Below, one piece after another: positions 17,601-26,408 of a stretch of 35,181 nt of DNA. A program made the translations under genes and the position numbers. Position 1 is the stretch's first letter. Every line of letters starts with the position of its first letter. The stretch covers positions 1-35,181 of the forward strand of contig WTHV01000151.1 of the NCBI GenBank assembly GCA_011525265.1, given 5' to 3'. A model generated the notes under the pieces. It had not been told where the DNA came from. It was given only the letters and a program-made list of their open reading frames with translations, and did no database searches. The DNA is from Alphaproteobacteria bacterium (GTDB lineage Bacteria > Pseudomonadota > Alphaproteobacteria > Puniceispirillales > Puniceispirillaceae).

Positions 17601-17977
17601 ATCATCTTGATAATACCAACCCTGAAAAGCCAGTAGCGCGCAGTGTTTCTGAGGAAATTGCCCGTGTGGTCTATGCCCGTGCTAGCAACCCTGAATGGCA
17701 CGCAGGCATGATGCGTCATGGCTATCGCGGTGCGGCTGAGATTGCAGCAACCTTGATGCATATGGCAGCTTTTTCAAATTTGGCAGATGTTGTGGGCGGG
17801 CATTTATTTGATAAATTCCACGAGGCCACATTAGATAATGAGGATGTGGTTGCCTTTATGGAAGAGGCCAATCCTGAGGCTCTGGACGCCATGCGTGATT
17901 GTTTCAGACGCCTTTATGATTCTGGCCTATGGGATACAAAGCGGAACTCTATCAGAGCGACGCTTGAGGCGGTGTGA
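14681..17977 (+). CDS. cobN: Aerobic cobaltochelatase large subunit
   Basis: The corrin-binding subunit of the ATP-dependent CobNST chelatase, inserting Co(II) into hydrogenobyrinic acid a,c-diamide. 1098 residues, slightly short but complete for the family. Conserved segments include GVPYWSYGLHQVAK near residue 88, VGAHGTLEWLPGK near residue 535, and SYRGRMDVLPTGRN-like sequence (residues from about 715, here PYRGRMDVLPTGRN). It starts seven bases after cobW and its stop overlaps the cobG start. Its AAA partners CobS and CobT (chelatase) are not in the window and are often unlinked in alphaproteobacteria. Magnesium chelatase BchH is a relative, excluded by context. Confidence 0.96.
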   Translation: MHVLFVERHGLEETEQPVDLDHQPADLVVLSFSDSDLGAFAAGWHRANEAAKEGFPSLRLANLAALKHPVSVDTYCEKTLCHARAILVRLIGGVPYWSYGLHQVAKLAKKHNIAFAVIPADGRPDKQLDEISSVPVSTLRRLQHFCETGGKVAAHAALAQLALAGGLYAGPVNGAKIVGNVGGWSPEQDVCCPVISCGFTERPRILITFYRSFIAAADLKPIAALFDQLRSHGFDVMSLFVPSLKAPDAARWLKRQIAYYKPVSIVNATFFSGKGKSGESPLDCGDVPVFQLALATSNRQAWQEADRGLSPADMAMHVVLPEVDGRIFAGVVSFKEPEALDEGLQFAAIAHQPEEARIKAVAQKIANWHKLQTTRLDEQKPALILSTYPGRPWQMAHAVGLDAIQSVESILSFLGHIEEGTKLNLEARLQDETISWDLASYRAALQSLPRELQEKLAEIWGAPEDDGLVKNGAFHFPAVRCHNALVALQPERGDVADRDADYHDISRTPSHSYVAFYLWLQKAYQADAIIHVGAHGTLEWLPGKAVALSDACWPEALAGHLPIIYPFVVNDPGEAAQAKRRIAAVTMGHIPPPLRVADAPAQFSYLESLLDEYSNADGLDPKRRDRLKDEILSEANALHISADLGLGEESDSAEALTKIDSFVCDIKESQFGDGLHIYGVGGQEQKAFETQDSITSERHAIQKALSGKLISAGPAGSPYRGRMDVLPTGRNLYASDPLSVPTRAAYAQGVKLADELVRRNLQDKGDWPSGIIVDLWGSATMRTAGEEFAMALHLLGVRPLWNEGSERVSGFEILPLGVLDRPRIDVTLRVSGLFRDVFPTLSTLFQQAVEALRERDERPEQNPYITLEDDDTARIFGPAPGNYGLGMGDAPDRLDEAGRNAAAQAWIAASEYAINGDEITPNKKALLARIKQADSFVHLQDMAETDLLLSADYAAHEGGFAAAKTIVGGSANLYHLDNTNPEKPVARSVSEEIARVVYARASNPEWHAGMMRHGYRGAAEIAATLMHMAAFSNLADVVGGHLFDKFHEATLDNEDVVAFMEEANPEALDAMRDCFRRLYDSGLWDTKRNSIRATLEAV

Positions 17978-19128
17978 TGGAACGCCCGCAAGCTAAGGGA
18001 TGGTGTCCTACGACATTGGTGCCTATGCAATCAGGCGATGGGTTGATTGTGCGCATAAAGCCTGCTTTTGGGCGTCTTACCTCTGACCAAGCAAAAGCAG
18101 TTGCTGATTTAGCACGCCTTTATGGCAATGGGTTTCTCGATATCACAAGCCGCGCCAATATACAGATAAGAGGCGTGGATGAGGCCGCGCTGCCCTCTCT
18201 TATCGCCGCGCTACAAGGTCATGATTTGGCAAGCACAGATGAGGCTCGTGATAGGTTGAACCTTATTCTTGCGCCTTTTACAGATGAGACGATGATAGGC
18301 TATCACTGCGCCAAACGTCTTTATGAGGCTACAGTCTCTTTGCCAGAATTACCTGCCAAATTTGGCTTTGCGATTGATACAGGCGAAAAGCGTATCATAG
18401 CTAATGCCTCAGCAGATATCAGGATAGAAACAGATCAAAGCGGCGCTCTTATCATTAGGTGTGATGGGTGCGATACAGGCTTTCAGACAAGCCTTGATAG
18501 GATGATAGGTGATATTCAAAAGGTTTTGGCGTGGTACCTTGCCCAAAAACAAGAGGGCGCACGATTGGCGCGCATGGCACAATACGCACATGCCCAAAAG
18601 GTGCCAAAAGACTTTCGTCTCATCACACCAAATGAAACGCAGGATGATGTGCGTGTAGGCGCTCGCAAAGATGCGGGCTATGATATTCTCGGTGTGCCCT
18701 TTGGCCAATGCCATGCCGATAGCTTGTCACAATTAGCGATGCACACAAAACAGATAGAGGTGACGGTGAACCGTTGCTTAGTGGTTGATACAGGCGCTGG
18801 TGCAAAGACTGATTTTATCACCAAGCCAGATGATGGCAGGCTTGCGGTGATAGCCTGCCCAGGTGCGCCTGCTTGTGCATCAGCGACAATGGCAACACGC
18901 AATTTAGCTGAAGAATTGGCAAGTAAGATTACGGCATCAGCGGGGCTTTCGTGCGATAAAACCTATCATATTTCTGGTTGTACCAAAGGGTGCGCCGCAC
19001 CGCGTGCAACTGATATTTGTATCATTGGTGATGGTGCGCATTATGCAATCATAGAAAATGGTTGCGCGTGGGAGCCGCCATCTATTACATCGCTATCAAG
19101 TGATGATGTGTTAAAGACAGTAAAATAA
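17977..19128 (+). CDS. cobG: Precorrin-3B synthase (oxygen-dependent)
   Basis: Oxygen-dependent monooxygenase-like enzyme that hydroxylates precorrin-3A at C20 and forms the lactone needed for ring contraction; its presence marks the aerobic route. 383 residues of the nitrite/sulfite reductase fold. The 4Fe-4S ligands are Cys294 and Cys300 (CPGAPAC) and Cys335 and Cys339 (SGCTKGC). I use the ATG at 17977, overlapping the cobN stop as TGATG; a GTG three bases before is possible. cobH follows 19 bases later. Confidence 0.95.
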   Translation: MERPQAKGWCPTTLVPMQSGDGLIVRIKPAFGRLTSDQAKAVADLARLYGNGFLDITSRANIQIRGVDEAALPSLIAALQGHDLASTDEARDRLNLILAPFTDETMIGYHCAKRLYEATVSLPELPAKFGFAIDTGEKRIIANASADIRIETDQSGALIIRCDGCDTGFQTSLDRMIGDIQKVLAWYLAQKQEGARLARMAQYAHAQKVPKDFRLITPNETQDDVRVGARKDAGYDILGVPFGQCHADSLSQLAMHTKQIEVTVNRCLVVDTGAGAKTDFITKPDDGRLAVIACPGAPACASATMATRNLAEELASKITASAGLSCDKTYHISGCTKGCAAPRATDICIIGDGAHYAIIENGCAWEPPSITSLSSDDVLKTVK

Positions 19129-19147
19129 AAGTAAGGGCGAGCGCGTA

Positions 19148-19777
19148 ATGCCACATATCTATGAAAAAAATGGGGCGGCCATTTATAGGGATTCTTTTGC
19201 GACAATCCGTGCTGAGGCACAATTAGCAGATTTTACGCCTGAAGAAGAAATTGTTGTTGTGCGCATGATCCATGCCGCTGGTCTCGTTGAATTAGCGCCA
19301 CACGTCAAATTCACACCCACATTTGCCATTGATGCCAGAGCAGCCCTAGAGGCAGGCGCGCCTATCTTATGTGATGCCAGAATGGTAAGCGAAGGCATCA
19401 CAAGAACAAGATTGCCTGCCAATAATGAGATTATCTGCACCCTTCATGACCCGAATGTGCGCCAGATGGCTAAAGAAGCAGGCAATACCAGATCAGCTGT
19501 GGCATTGGAATTATGGCGCCCACATCTTGAAGGGGCTGTTGTGGCAATTGGCAATGCGCCAACCGCGTTATTTCATCTTTTGAATATGCTTGAAGACCCT
19601 TCATGCCCACGCCCTGCGGCTATTATTGGCTGTCCTGTTGGTTTTATCGGCGCAAGAGAGAGTAAAGATGCGCTGATGGCAGCGCCGCCTGTGCCAAGCT
19701 GTATTGTCGAAGGTCGCCTTGGCGGCAGTGCGATTACAGTTGCAGCTGTGAATGCCCTTGCAAGCCGGATTGAGTAG
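19148..19777 (+). CDS. cobH: Precorrin-8X methylmutase
   Basis: Moves the C11 methyl group to C12, turning precorrin-8X into hydrogenobyrinic acid. 209 residues, normal size. The catalytic histidine is His42 in RMIHAAG, and the segments CDARMVSEGITR and IGNAPTALFHLL are conserved. The ATG has AAGGGCGAG upstream. It sits between cobG and cobI in the corrin-ring operon with a six-base gap to cobI. Confidence 0.96.
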   Translation: MPHIYEKNGAAIYRDSFATIRAEAQLADFTPEEEIVVVRMIHAAGLVELAPHVKFTPTFAIDARAALEAGAPILCDARMVSEGITRTRLPANNEIICTLHDPNVRQMAKEAGNTRSAVALELWRPHLEGAVVAIGNAPTALFHLLNMLEDPSCPRPAAIIGCPVGFIGARESKDALMAAPPVPSCIVEGRLGGSAITVAAVNALASRIE

Positions 19778-19783
19778 AGGCTG

Positions 19784-20515
19784 ATGACAGGTTTTGGAAC
19801 AATATATGGCGTTGGTTTAGGGCCAGGTCAGCTTGATTTGATGAGTGTGCGTGCTGACCGGCTTGTGCGTGGTGCAAAACATATCGCTTTTTTCCGAAAA
19901 GCAGGGCGCGCTGGTCATGCGCGTACATTGGCAGGGCCTCTATTGGCTGAGGGCGTGATTGAATTTGCGATGGAATATCCTGTGACAACAGAAATTCCGT
20001 TGAGTGATCCACGCTATAATCAGCAATTATCAGAATTTTATGAGGCCTGCTGTGCGCATATTATGGCAATCGCACAAGATGGTGAAGATGTGATTGTGCT
20101 ATGTGAGGGCGACCCGTTTTTCTATGGCTCATTCATGCATATTTATAATCGTGTGAAAGATCACTGTCCTGTTGAGGTGGTGCCTGCCATTACAGGGATG
20201 TCTGCGGCTTGGACTGCGACAGGGGCGCCAATTACATGGGGCGATGATGTACTAAGCGTGTTAATGGGCACGCTTGATAGGCAGACATTGGAAACACAAT
20301 TGGCACAGACCAATGCCGCTGTGATTATGAAAATCGGGCAAAATTTGCCAAAGGTGCGGCAAGCGCTTCAAGATTCTGGTCATTATGAGTCTGCTTATAT
20401 TGTGGAATATGCCGCAATGGAAAATCAAAGCGTGGCATTGCTATCTGATTATGACCAAGAACGGGCGCCTTATTTCTCGATTATCATTGTTCATGGGCAA
20501 GGGAGACGGCCATGA
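19784..20515 (+). CDS. cobI: Precorrin-2 C20-methyltransferase
   Basis: SAM-dependent tetrapyrrole methyltransferase that makes precorrin-3A. 243 residues. The N-terminal glycine-rich motif is VGLGPGQLDLMSVRA, then a second SAM-site segment CEGDPFFYGSFMHIY and PAITGMSAAW. The YGVGLGPGQ-type N-terminus and the FYGSF segment place it in the CobI/CbiL branch, distinct from the other methyltransferases here. Its stop overlaps the cobJ start as ATGA. Confidence 0.95.
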   Translation: MTGFGTIYGVGLGPGQLDLMSVRADRLVRGAKHIAFFRKAGRAGHARTLAGPLLAEGVIEFAMEYPVTTEIPLSDPRYNQQLSEFYEACCAHIMAIAQDGEDVIVLCEGDPFFYGSFMHIYNRVKDHCPVEVVPAITGMSAAWTATGAPITWGDDVLSVLMGTLDRQTLETQLAQTNAAVIMKIGQNLPKVRQALQDSGHYESAYIVEYAAMENQSVALLSDYDQERAPYFSIIIVHGQGRRP

Positions 20516-21276
20516 CTGGGCGCATAATGGTTGTAGGGCTTGGCCCCGGGCATGAGGGGCATATCACCCCACTTGTCAGTGAAGCGGTAGCGCGTGCCAC
20601 AGATGTGATTGGCTATATCCCGTATGTTGAGCGTATTGCCCCGCGTCAGGCACTGACGCTTCACCCAACTGATAATCGTGTTGAGGCAGAGCGTGCCCAA
20701 CATGCGCTAGAGCTGGCAGAAAAGGGGCGCCAAGTGCTTATCGTCTCATCTGGCGATCCAGGTGTGTTTGCTATGGCATCAGCCTTGTTTGAAGTCTTTG
20801 AGCGTGATAGCGCAAGATGGCAGGATATCGCGATTGAAATCTTACCGGGCATTACCGCCATGCTCGCCGCCGCATCAAGAGCAGGCGCGCCGCTTGGGCA
20901 TGATTTTTGCGTCATTAACCTCAGCAATAATCTAAAGCCATGGGCGATTATTGAAAAAAGAGTGCGTTGTGCGATTGAAGCTGATTTGGCAATGGCATTC
21001 TATAATCCGCGCTCTAAATCACGGCCGGCTGAGTTTGAAAAAACACTGACCTTATTAAAGACGCATTGCCAAGATGATAGGCCAATACTCTTTGCCAGAG
21101 CTGTTTCAACAGCTGATGAGGTCATTCGCGTTGTGCCTTTGTCGCAAACAACCCCTGATATGGCAGATATGAAGACAGTGGTCATTGTTGGCTCATCCCA
21201 AACGCGCGTCGTGTTGCAAGGTGATAAGCAATGGGTTTATACGCCGCGCTCTTATCCGTTTGATAACAGCCATTGA
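20512..21276 (+). CDS. cobJ: Precorrin-3B C17-methyltransferase
   Basis: Methylates C17 and drives ring contraction to precorrin-4. 254 residues of the tetrapyrrole methylase fold, beginning with VVGLGPGHEGHITP, then SSGDPGVFAMASA and the CobJ-type AFYNPRSKSRPAE segment in the second half. AAGGGAG lies upstream of the ATG, which overlaps the cobI stop. Its last 25 bases overlap the end of the convergent cobK. Confidence 0.95.
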   Translation: MTGRIMVVGLGPGHEGHITPLVSEAVARATDVIGYIPYVERIAPRQALTLHPTDNRVEAERAQHALELAEKGRQVLIVSSGDPGVFAMASALFEVFERDSARWQDIAIEILPGITAMLAAASRAGAPLGHDFCVINLSNNLKPWAIIEKRVRCAIEADLAMAFYNPRSKSRPAEFEKTLTLLKTHCQDDRPILFARAVSTADEVIRVVPLSQTTPDMADMKTVVIVGSSQTRVVLQGDKQWVYTPRSYPFDNSH

Positions 21277-21992
21277 TGAACAGCCTCAGATGAGGCGACC
21301 TCATCTCTTCCTGTGATGGCAGGGCGTGTAATCATGATGACCTCTATGCCAAGCGCTCTGGCGGCCGCGATTTTTGCATAAGCACCTTTGCCGCCTGCAT
21401 TTTTTGCCACAACCATATCAATCTTGTGATGGCGCATAAGGGCTATGTCATTTTCGGCTGTAAATGGCCCGCGCGATACTTCGATCACCTTATCAGGAAA
21501 CGCAGGCTCCACCGCAGGCGCATCAACAAGGCGCAGAAGATAAAAATGTTCTGGTTTGTGATAAAATTGGTCTAAATGCATGCGACCAATGGCAAGCATG
21601 ATACGCTTATTTTTTTCCGGCAGGGCATCAGCGGCAGCGGCTATATTTGGGACATTATGCCATTTATCATTTTCTTGTGCCTGCCATGCGGGGCGGGTGA
21701 GTGCGACAAGCGGAATATTGGCCTGCTCGCAGGCGGCAATTGCATTATGGCTCATCTGAGAGGCAAAAGGATGAGTAGCATCAACCACATGGGTAATATT
21801 CGCTGATTTCAAATAGGCCACAAGACCCGCAATACCGCCAAAGCCACCAATTCGTTTCTCGATAGGCTGGGGGCGCACTCTCTCAACGCGCCCTGCATAA
21901 GAAATAGTAGCTTTCACATCAGTTTTTGAGATATACTCCGCCAACGCAGATGCTTCTGTTGTACCACCTAGGATTAGGAGATTGTGCGGCAT
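21252..21992 (-). CDS. cobK: Precorrin-6A reductase
   Basis: NAD(P)H-dependent reductase making dihydro-precorrin-6A (precorrin-6B). 246 residues from the ATG at 21992, opening MPHNLLILGGTTEAS, the expected family start; AAGGG lies nine bases before it. DATHPFASQMSHNA and MLAIGRMHLDQFY are conserved CobK/CbiJ segments, as is VVAKNAGGKGAYAKI near the C-terminus. It is the only gene on the minus strand within the ring operon. Its start codon shares the CATG at 21990-21993 with the divergent cobL start, and its end overlaps cobJ. Confidence 0.94.
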   Translation of the reverse strand: MPHNLLILGGTTEASALAEYISKTDVKATISYAGRVERVRPQPIEKRIGGFGGIAGLVAYLKSANITHVVDATHPFASQMSHNAIAACEQANIPLVALTRPAWQAQENDKWHNVPNIAAAADALPEKNKRIMLAIGRMHLDQFYHKPEHFYLLRLVDAPAVEPAFPDKVIEVSRGPFTAENDIALMRHHKIDMVVAKNAGGKGAYAKIAAARALGIEVIMITRPAITGRDEVASSEAVHQWLLSNG

Positions 21993-23190
21993 GAAAAGTG
22001 ACCCTTGGTTAATCATCATTGGTATGGATGGCGGTGGCTATGACCGCCTGTCAGCTGATGCACAACATCATATCCAAACAGCCAAATTTATTATAGGGCC
22101 AAAACGTCACTTGTCTATGTTGCCACCTGTTGGTGCCGTGACACAAGACTGGCCTGTGCCTTTTGTAGACGGGGTTGCCCTTTTGCTTGAAAAGCGGGGC
22201 ACACCGTCTGTTATGCTTGTGTCTGGTGATCCGTTTTGGTTTGGCGGCGGCACTTCAGTAACGGCGCATCTTCAGGGTGATGAGTGGCGCGCGCTTGCGG
22301 GACATAGCTGTTTTTCACTTGCCGCCTCTGAGATGGGATGGCCGCTTGAGCATGTGATGTGCCTTGGCTTGCATGCCGCGCCCCTATCTCGGATTCGTCC
22401 TCATTTGGCGCGCAGGCAAAAGATTATGGCGACCATGCGTGATGGTGCAGCGGTGCAGGATTTGATGCGCTATCTTGTCGAAACAGGTTTTGGCGAAACA
22501 CAAGTTACCTGCCTTGAATCATTAGGTGATAAGGCGCAGAAAACCATCTCAGGCCAAGCACAAAATTTAACAGATGCCAGCCTATCGCACCCCGTGATGG
22601 TGGCATTATTAATCGACGGTGAGGGGCGTGTTATGCCGCGCACTGCTGGTCTGTCTGATGACTGGTTTGACCATGATGGGCAAATCACAAAATCACCGAT
22701 TAGGGCTTTGACATTAAGCGCGCTTGCGCCAAAAGCGGGGGAGTATTTGTGGGATTTGGGGTCAGGCTCAGGTTCGATTGCGATTGAATGGCTGTTATCT
22801 GGTGCGTCACAGCGTGCGACAGCGGTTGAAAAACACGCCGATCGTGCCAAGAGGATTGAGCGCAATGCCATGGCTCTTGGTGTTGACCATCTTGACGTGG
22901 TGCATAGTGATATCAGTGCGGCGATTCATCAGCTACCTGTGCCTGATTGTATTTTTGTTGGCGGCGGCCTGAGAGAGGCGTTGCTCACAGAGCTATGGGA
23001 CCTTATGCCAAAAGGGGCAAGGCTTGTGGCCAATGGTGTGACGATTGAAACAGATCAGTTGTTAACAAAAGCCTATGGCACGTTGGGGGGACATTTAATG
23101 CGCCTTGAGAGTGCCTCTTTGCAACCAATTGGCACAATGAACGGGTGGAAGGCGGCCTACCCGATAACGCAATGGTCTGTCACAAAGTGA
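21991..23190 (+). CDS. cobL: Precorrin-6B C5,15-methyltransferase (decarboxylating), CbiE-CbiT fusion
   Basis: Methylates C5 and C15 and removes the C12 acetate carboxylate. 399 residues with two domains: a CbiE-like tetrapyrrole methylase (about 1-200; IIIGMDGGGYDRLS, SGDPFWFGGG) and a CbiT-like Rossmann methyltransferase (about 220-399) with SAM motif WDLGSGSGSIAIEW. I choose the ATG at 21991, ten bases after AGGAG; a TTG at 21982 lies too close to that site. The stop overlaps the next start as TGATG. Confidence 0.95.
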   Translation: MKSDPWLIIIGMDGGGYDRLSADAQHHIQTAKFIIGPKRHLSMLPPVGAVTQDWPVPFVDGVALLLEKRGTPSVMLVSGDPFWFGGGTSVTAHLQGDEWRALAGHSCFSLAASEMGWPLEHVMCLGLHAAPLSRIRPHLARRQKIMATMRDGAAVQDLMRYLVETGFGETQVTCLESLGDKAQKTISGQAQNLTDASLSHPVMVALLIDGEGRVMPRTAGLSDDWFDHDGQITKSPIRALTLSALAPKAGEYLWDLGSGSGSIAIEWLLSGASQRATAVEKHADRAKRIERNAMALGVDHLDVVHSDISAAIHQLPVPDCIFVGGGLREALLTELWDLMPKGARLVANGVTIETDQLLTKAYGTLGGHLMRLESASLQPIGTMNGWKAAYPITQWSVTK

Positions 23191-23567
23191 TGGGTGGGGC
23201 GATCATCATTGGGTTTGGGTTTCGGCAATCTGCCACGCTGACAAGTTTCGAAGATGCTTTTTCCCAGATGGAGATGACCGCCTCTTGCGCAGGCATAGCT
23301 GTGCCAGATGATAAGATAGATCATCCGCATCTATTGGCTTTTGCTGAAAAAAAGGGGCTTAGGATTTTTGGTGTTTCCCAAGCAGTAATTGCCGTGATGA
23401 AGACACCAACCCAATCTCATATCATTAAACAAAAAAGACAGGTTGGAAGTGTTGCTGAGGCGGTGGCACTTGCTTTATTAAAGAAGCCAGCACGTATTGT
23501 GAGGACAAGGTGCATCTCACAAGATAGAAAAGCGGTATGTGCCGTTGCTGAAGGAGTGTTATTATGA
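23190..23567 (+). CDS. cobE: CobE / CbiG C-terminal-domain-like cobalamin biosynthesis protein
   Basis: A 125-residue protein matching CobE and the C-terminal domain of CbiG: an N-terminal [17 protein letters not shown] segment, a central [16 protein letters not shown] segment, and VAEAVAL followed by a Lys/Arg-rich end. The ATG at 23190 overlaps the cobL stop; an upstream ATG at 23145 lies inside cobL. CobE is needed for aerobic corrin synthesis in P. denitrificans but its exact step is uncertain. It lies between cobL and cobM and overlaps cobM by four bases. Confidence 0.88.
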   Translation: MGGAIIIGFGFRQSATLTSFEDAFSQMEMTASCAGIAVPDDKIDHPHLLAFAEKKGLRIFGVSQAVIAVMKTPTQSHIIKQKRQVGSVAEAVALALLKKPARIVRTRCISQDRKAVCAVAEGVLL

Positions 23568-24358
23568 CAGTGCATTTTGTAGGGGCCGGACCTGGTGCGC
23601 CTGATTTGCTGACAATCCGTGGTAGAGATATTATTGCCAAATGTCCCGTCTGTTTATATGCGGGCTCGCTTGTGCCAGAGGAACTGCTTGGCTATTGCCC
23701 TGATGGCGCAAAAATCATCAATTCAGCCCTTTTGGATCTTGATGCGATTATTGATGAATGTGTTGCAGCGACCAATGCTGGTCAAGATGTGGTGCGCTTG
23801 CATTCAGGTGATTTATCCATCTGGTCTGCGATGGGTGAGCAGATAAGACGCCTTCGTGAGGCTGGTGTGCCTGTGTCTGTCACACCCGGAGTGCCAAGTT
23901 TTGCGGCCGCGGCGGCGGCGTTACAGTCTGAGCTGACACTGCCGGGGTTGGCGCAATCTGTGGTTCTGACAAGAACACCCGGGCGAGCCTCTGCTATGCC
24001 AGAGGGTGAGAGCCTTGATAATTTTGCCAAGACAGGGGCAACGCTTGCCATTCATCTTTCAATTCATAATCTGAGCTATGTCACAGACAGCCTTATTCCC
24101 CATTATGGCGCGGCCTGCCCTGCGGCCATTGTCTATCGTGCAAGCTGGCCTGATCAAAAGATTTTGAAGGGCACCTTATCTGATATCCATGAGGGTTTGA
24201 CCAAAGAGATTGAACGCACAGCCCTGATATTGGTAGGCCCTGCCCTTGGCGGGGATGGGTTTGATGAAAGCTGTCTTTATGCCACCTATTATGATCGCAG
24301 GTTTAGACCGCAATCAGCACGTGATGAGATTAAAACACCTGAAGGGACAGACAAATGA
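23564..24358 (+). CDS. cobM: Precorrin-4 C11-methyltransferase
   Basis: SAM-dependent methylation of precorrin-4 at C11 to give precorrin-5. 264 residues. The N-terminus [16 protein letters not shown] and [13 protein letters not shown] are hallmark CobM/CbiF segments, followed by [16 protein letters not shown] and [19 protein letters not shown] precedes the ATG, and both ends overlap neighbours by ATGA, placing it in a tightly coupled series from cobL to cobB. Confidence 0.96.
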   Translation: MTVHFVGAGPGAPDLLTIRGRDIIAKCPVCLYAGSLVPEELLGYCPDGAKIINSALLDLDAIIDECVAATNAGQDVVRLHSGDLSIWSAMGEQIRRLREAGVPVSVTPGVPSFAAAAAALQSELTLPGLAQSVVLTRTPGRASAMPEGESLDNFAKTGATLAIHLSIHNLSYVTDSLIPHYGAACPAAIVYRASWPDQKILKGTLSDIHEGLTKEIERTALILVGPALGGDGFDESCLYATYYDRRFRPQSARDEIKTPEGTDK

Positions 24359-25668
24359 GTTTGCCAAGAGGGGTCTTAATTTCAGCGCCTAATTCTGGTG
24401 CAGGCAAAACAACGGTGATGCTTGGCTTATTGCGTGCGCTTCGCGATAGGGGCATGCAGGTGCAACCCTTTAAAAGTGGCCCTGATTATATTGACCCTGC
24501 CTTTCACCTCGCAGCCGCAGGTCGTCCCTCTTATAATCTTGATAGCTGGTCTATGTCTGAGGGGTTGATGGATGCGATTGCTGGCAAGGCTGAAGGGGCA
24601 GATATCATCTTGGCAGAAGGCTCAATGGGTTTGTTTGATGGCGTGGCTGGCCCGGGGGCATTTGGTCATGGCTCAACGGCTGAGACAGCTTTGCATTTTC
24701 ACTGGCCTGTCATTATGGTGCTAGATGTTGGCGGACAAGCCCAATCAGCTGCTGCCACTGCGCTTGGCTTTAAGACCTACTTTAAAGATTTGCCTTTTGC
24801 AGGCGTGATTTTAAATCGTGTGGCAAGCCCGCGTCATGAAAGATTAACACGTCTTGGTATGGAAAAAGCAGGCATTGAGGTGCTTGGTGTCTTGCCACGT
24901 CGCCGTGACCTTGCCTTGCCAGAACGTCACCTCGGTCTTATTCAGGCGGTGGAGCATCCTGATCTTGATAAGGCCATTGCTGGCTATGCGGAATTTCTGG
25001 CAGATAATGTTGATTTGGATAAAATCATTGCCGTTGCCCAGTCAGGGCATAAAGACAATGAGGGCGTCCTCCCACTTGCCCATCCGCCGGGACAGCGTAT
25101 TGCGCTTGCACGTGATGAGGCGTTTTCCTTTACCTATCCCCATTTGCTCAGCCATTGGCAAGATAGCGGGGCAGAGCTGTGTTTTTTCTCGCCGCTCGCT
25201 GATGAAATGCCAGATAAAGAGGCTGATGTGATTTGGTTGCCCGGCGGTTATCCAGAGCTTCATGCCGGGAAATTGGCAAATGCGCATAAGTGCTTTAACG
25301 CCATCCGCACCCATGCCAAAACACGCCCTGTTCATGGGGAATGTGGGGGCTATATGGCACTTGGTGAGGCGCTGATTGATAAAGAAGGTGTCTCTCATCC
25401 TATGCTGGGGCTTCTTGGGCTTGTGACAAGTTATGAGAAGCGTAAATTCCACCTTGGCTATCGCATGGCGACCTCTATCGCAAAGACATCCTTATTTGAT
25501 GAGGGGTCTGTATGGCGTGGTCATGAGTTCCATTATAGCCAAATTCTGACACAGCCAGATGAGGCTTTATTTTCAGTTGTCGATGCCACAGGTGATACGG
25601 TAAAAGAAACAGGCTCTGTTCGTGGTCATGTTACCGGAACATTCTTCCATATGATTGCAAAGGGATAA
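24355..25668 (+). CDS. cobB: Hydrogenobyrinic (cobyrinic) acid a,c-diamide synthase
   Basis: Glutamine-dependent amidation of carboxylates a and c. 437 residues, normal length. The ATP site is [13 protein letters not shown] near the N-terminus, then [13 protein letters not shown]. The glutaminase half carries the nucleophile Cys330 in [12 protein letters not shown], with [11 protein letters not shown] after it and a HVTGTFFH C-terminal segment. In the aerobic pathway it acts before cobalt insertion by CobN. The start overlaps cobM (ATGA). Confidence 0.95.
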   Translation: MSLPRGVLISAPNSGAGKTTVMLGLLRALRDRGMQVQPFKSGPDYIDPAFHLAAAGRPSYNLDSWSMSEGLMDAIAGKAEGADIILAEGSMGLFDGVAGPGAFGHGSTAETALHFHWPVIMVLDVGGQAQSAAATALGFKTYFKDLPFAGVILNRVASPRHERLTRLGMEKAGIEVLGVLPRRRDLALPERHLGLIQAVEHPDLDKAIAGYAEFLADNVDLDKIIAVAQSGHKDNEGVLPLAHPPGQRIALARDEAFSFTYPHLLSHWQDSGAELCFFSPLADEMPDKEADVIWLPGGYPELHAGKLANAHKCFNAIRTHAKTRPVHGECGGYMALGEALIDKEGVSHPMLGLLGLVTSYEKRKFHLGYRMATSIAKTSLFDEGSVWRGHEFHYSQILTQPDEALFSVVDATGDTVKETGSVRGHVTGTFFHMIAKG

Positions 25669-25670
25669 TG

Positions 25671-26408
25671 ATGGCTGGTTTCGTTAGTTTTGTCAGCTCA
25701 GGGCCCGGTGACCCAGAATTATTGACCGTCAAGGCGGTTGAACGCCTGAAATCAGCCGATGCGATTTTATTTGATGATCTCTCATCAGGCCCGATTTTGA
25801 AATATGCTAAACGTGATGCTGATTTGGTTGGTGTTGGAAAGCGCGCTAATCGCCCGTCTCCAAAACAAGATGCTGTCAGCCAATTGTTGTTAGAACACGC
25901 CCAAAATGGCGGTCATATTGTCAGGTTGAAATCTGGTGATAGCGGTCTGTTTGGACGCTTGGAAGAAGAGCTAACAGTTTTGCGGAACGCCGGTATTCGG
26001 TATGAGATTATCCCCGGTGTGTCATCTGCGTTTGCGGCAGCTGCGGCGGCAGGTATTCCGCTGACAAGACGCCTTAATGCGCGCCGTATCCAATTTGTCA
26101 CAGGTCATGATGTGACAGGCGAATTGCCTGAGAATTTGAATCTTGCCGCCTTGGCTGATCCCATGGCAACCACGGTGGTTTTCATGGGCAAACGCACATT
26201 TGGCAAGATGCAGAAAATGCTGCAAGATTATGGCCTGCCAGCTGATACACCTGCTTTATTAGCAGAAGCGGTTGCCACATCTGAGCAGAAATTAACGCGT
26301 ACAACTATGGGTGAGCTTGCTGCCCACTTAGCACAAGAGACCTCGCCAAATCCCGCTCTAATTCTTTATGGGCCATTGGCAGACATGGATGAGGGTGATG
26401 ATGATTGA
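25671..26408 (+). CDS. cobA: Uroporphyrinogen-III C-methyltransferase
   Basis: Adds methyl groups at C2 and C7 of uroporphyrinogen III to make precorrin-2, the entry step. 245 residues from the ATG at 25671, which has AAGGG six bases upstream; the ATG at 25668 is also possible. The glycine-rich N-terminal motif reads VSSGPGDPELLTVKA, with Ser where Gly or Ala is usual. The second SAM segment is RLKSGDSGLFGRLEEE instead of the common GGDPFIFGRGGEE form, so this is a divergent variant. No siroheme (CysG) domains are attached. The last 8 bases overlap cobF. Confidence 0.92.
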   Translation: MAGFVSFVSSGPGDPELLTVKAVERLKSADAILFDDLSSGPILKYAKRDADLVGVGKRANRPSPKQDAVSQLLLEHAQNGGHIVRLKSGDSGLFGRLEEELTVLRNAGIRYEIIPGVSSAFAAAAAAGIPLTRRLNARRIQFVTGHDVTGELPENLNLAALADPMATTVVFMGKRTFGKMQKMLQDYGLPADTPALLAEAVATSEQKLTRTTMGELAAHLAQETSPNPALILYGPLADMDEGDDD

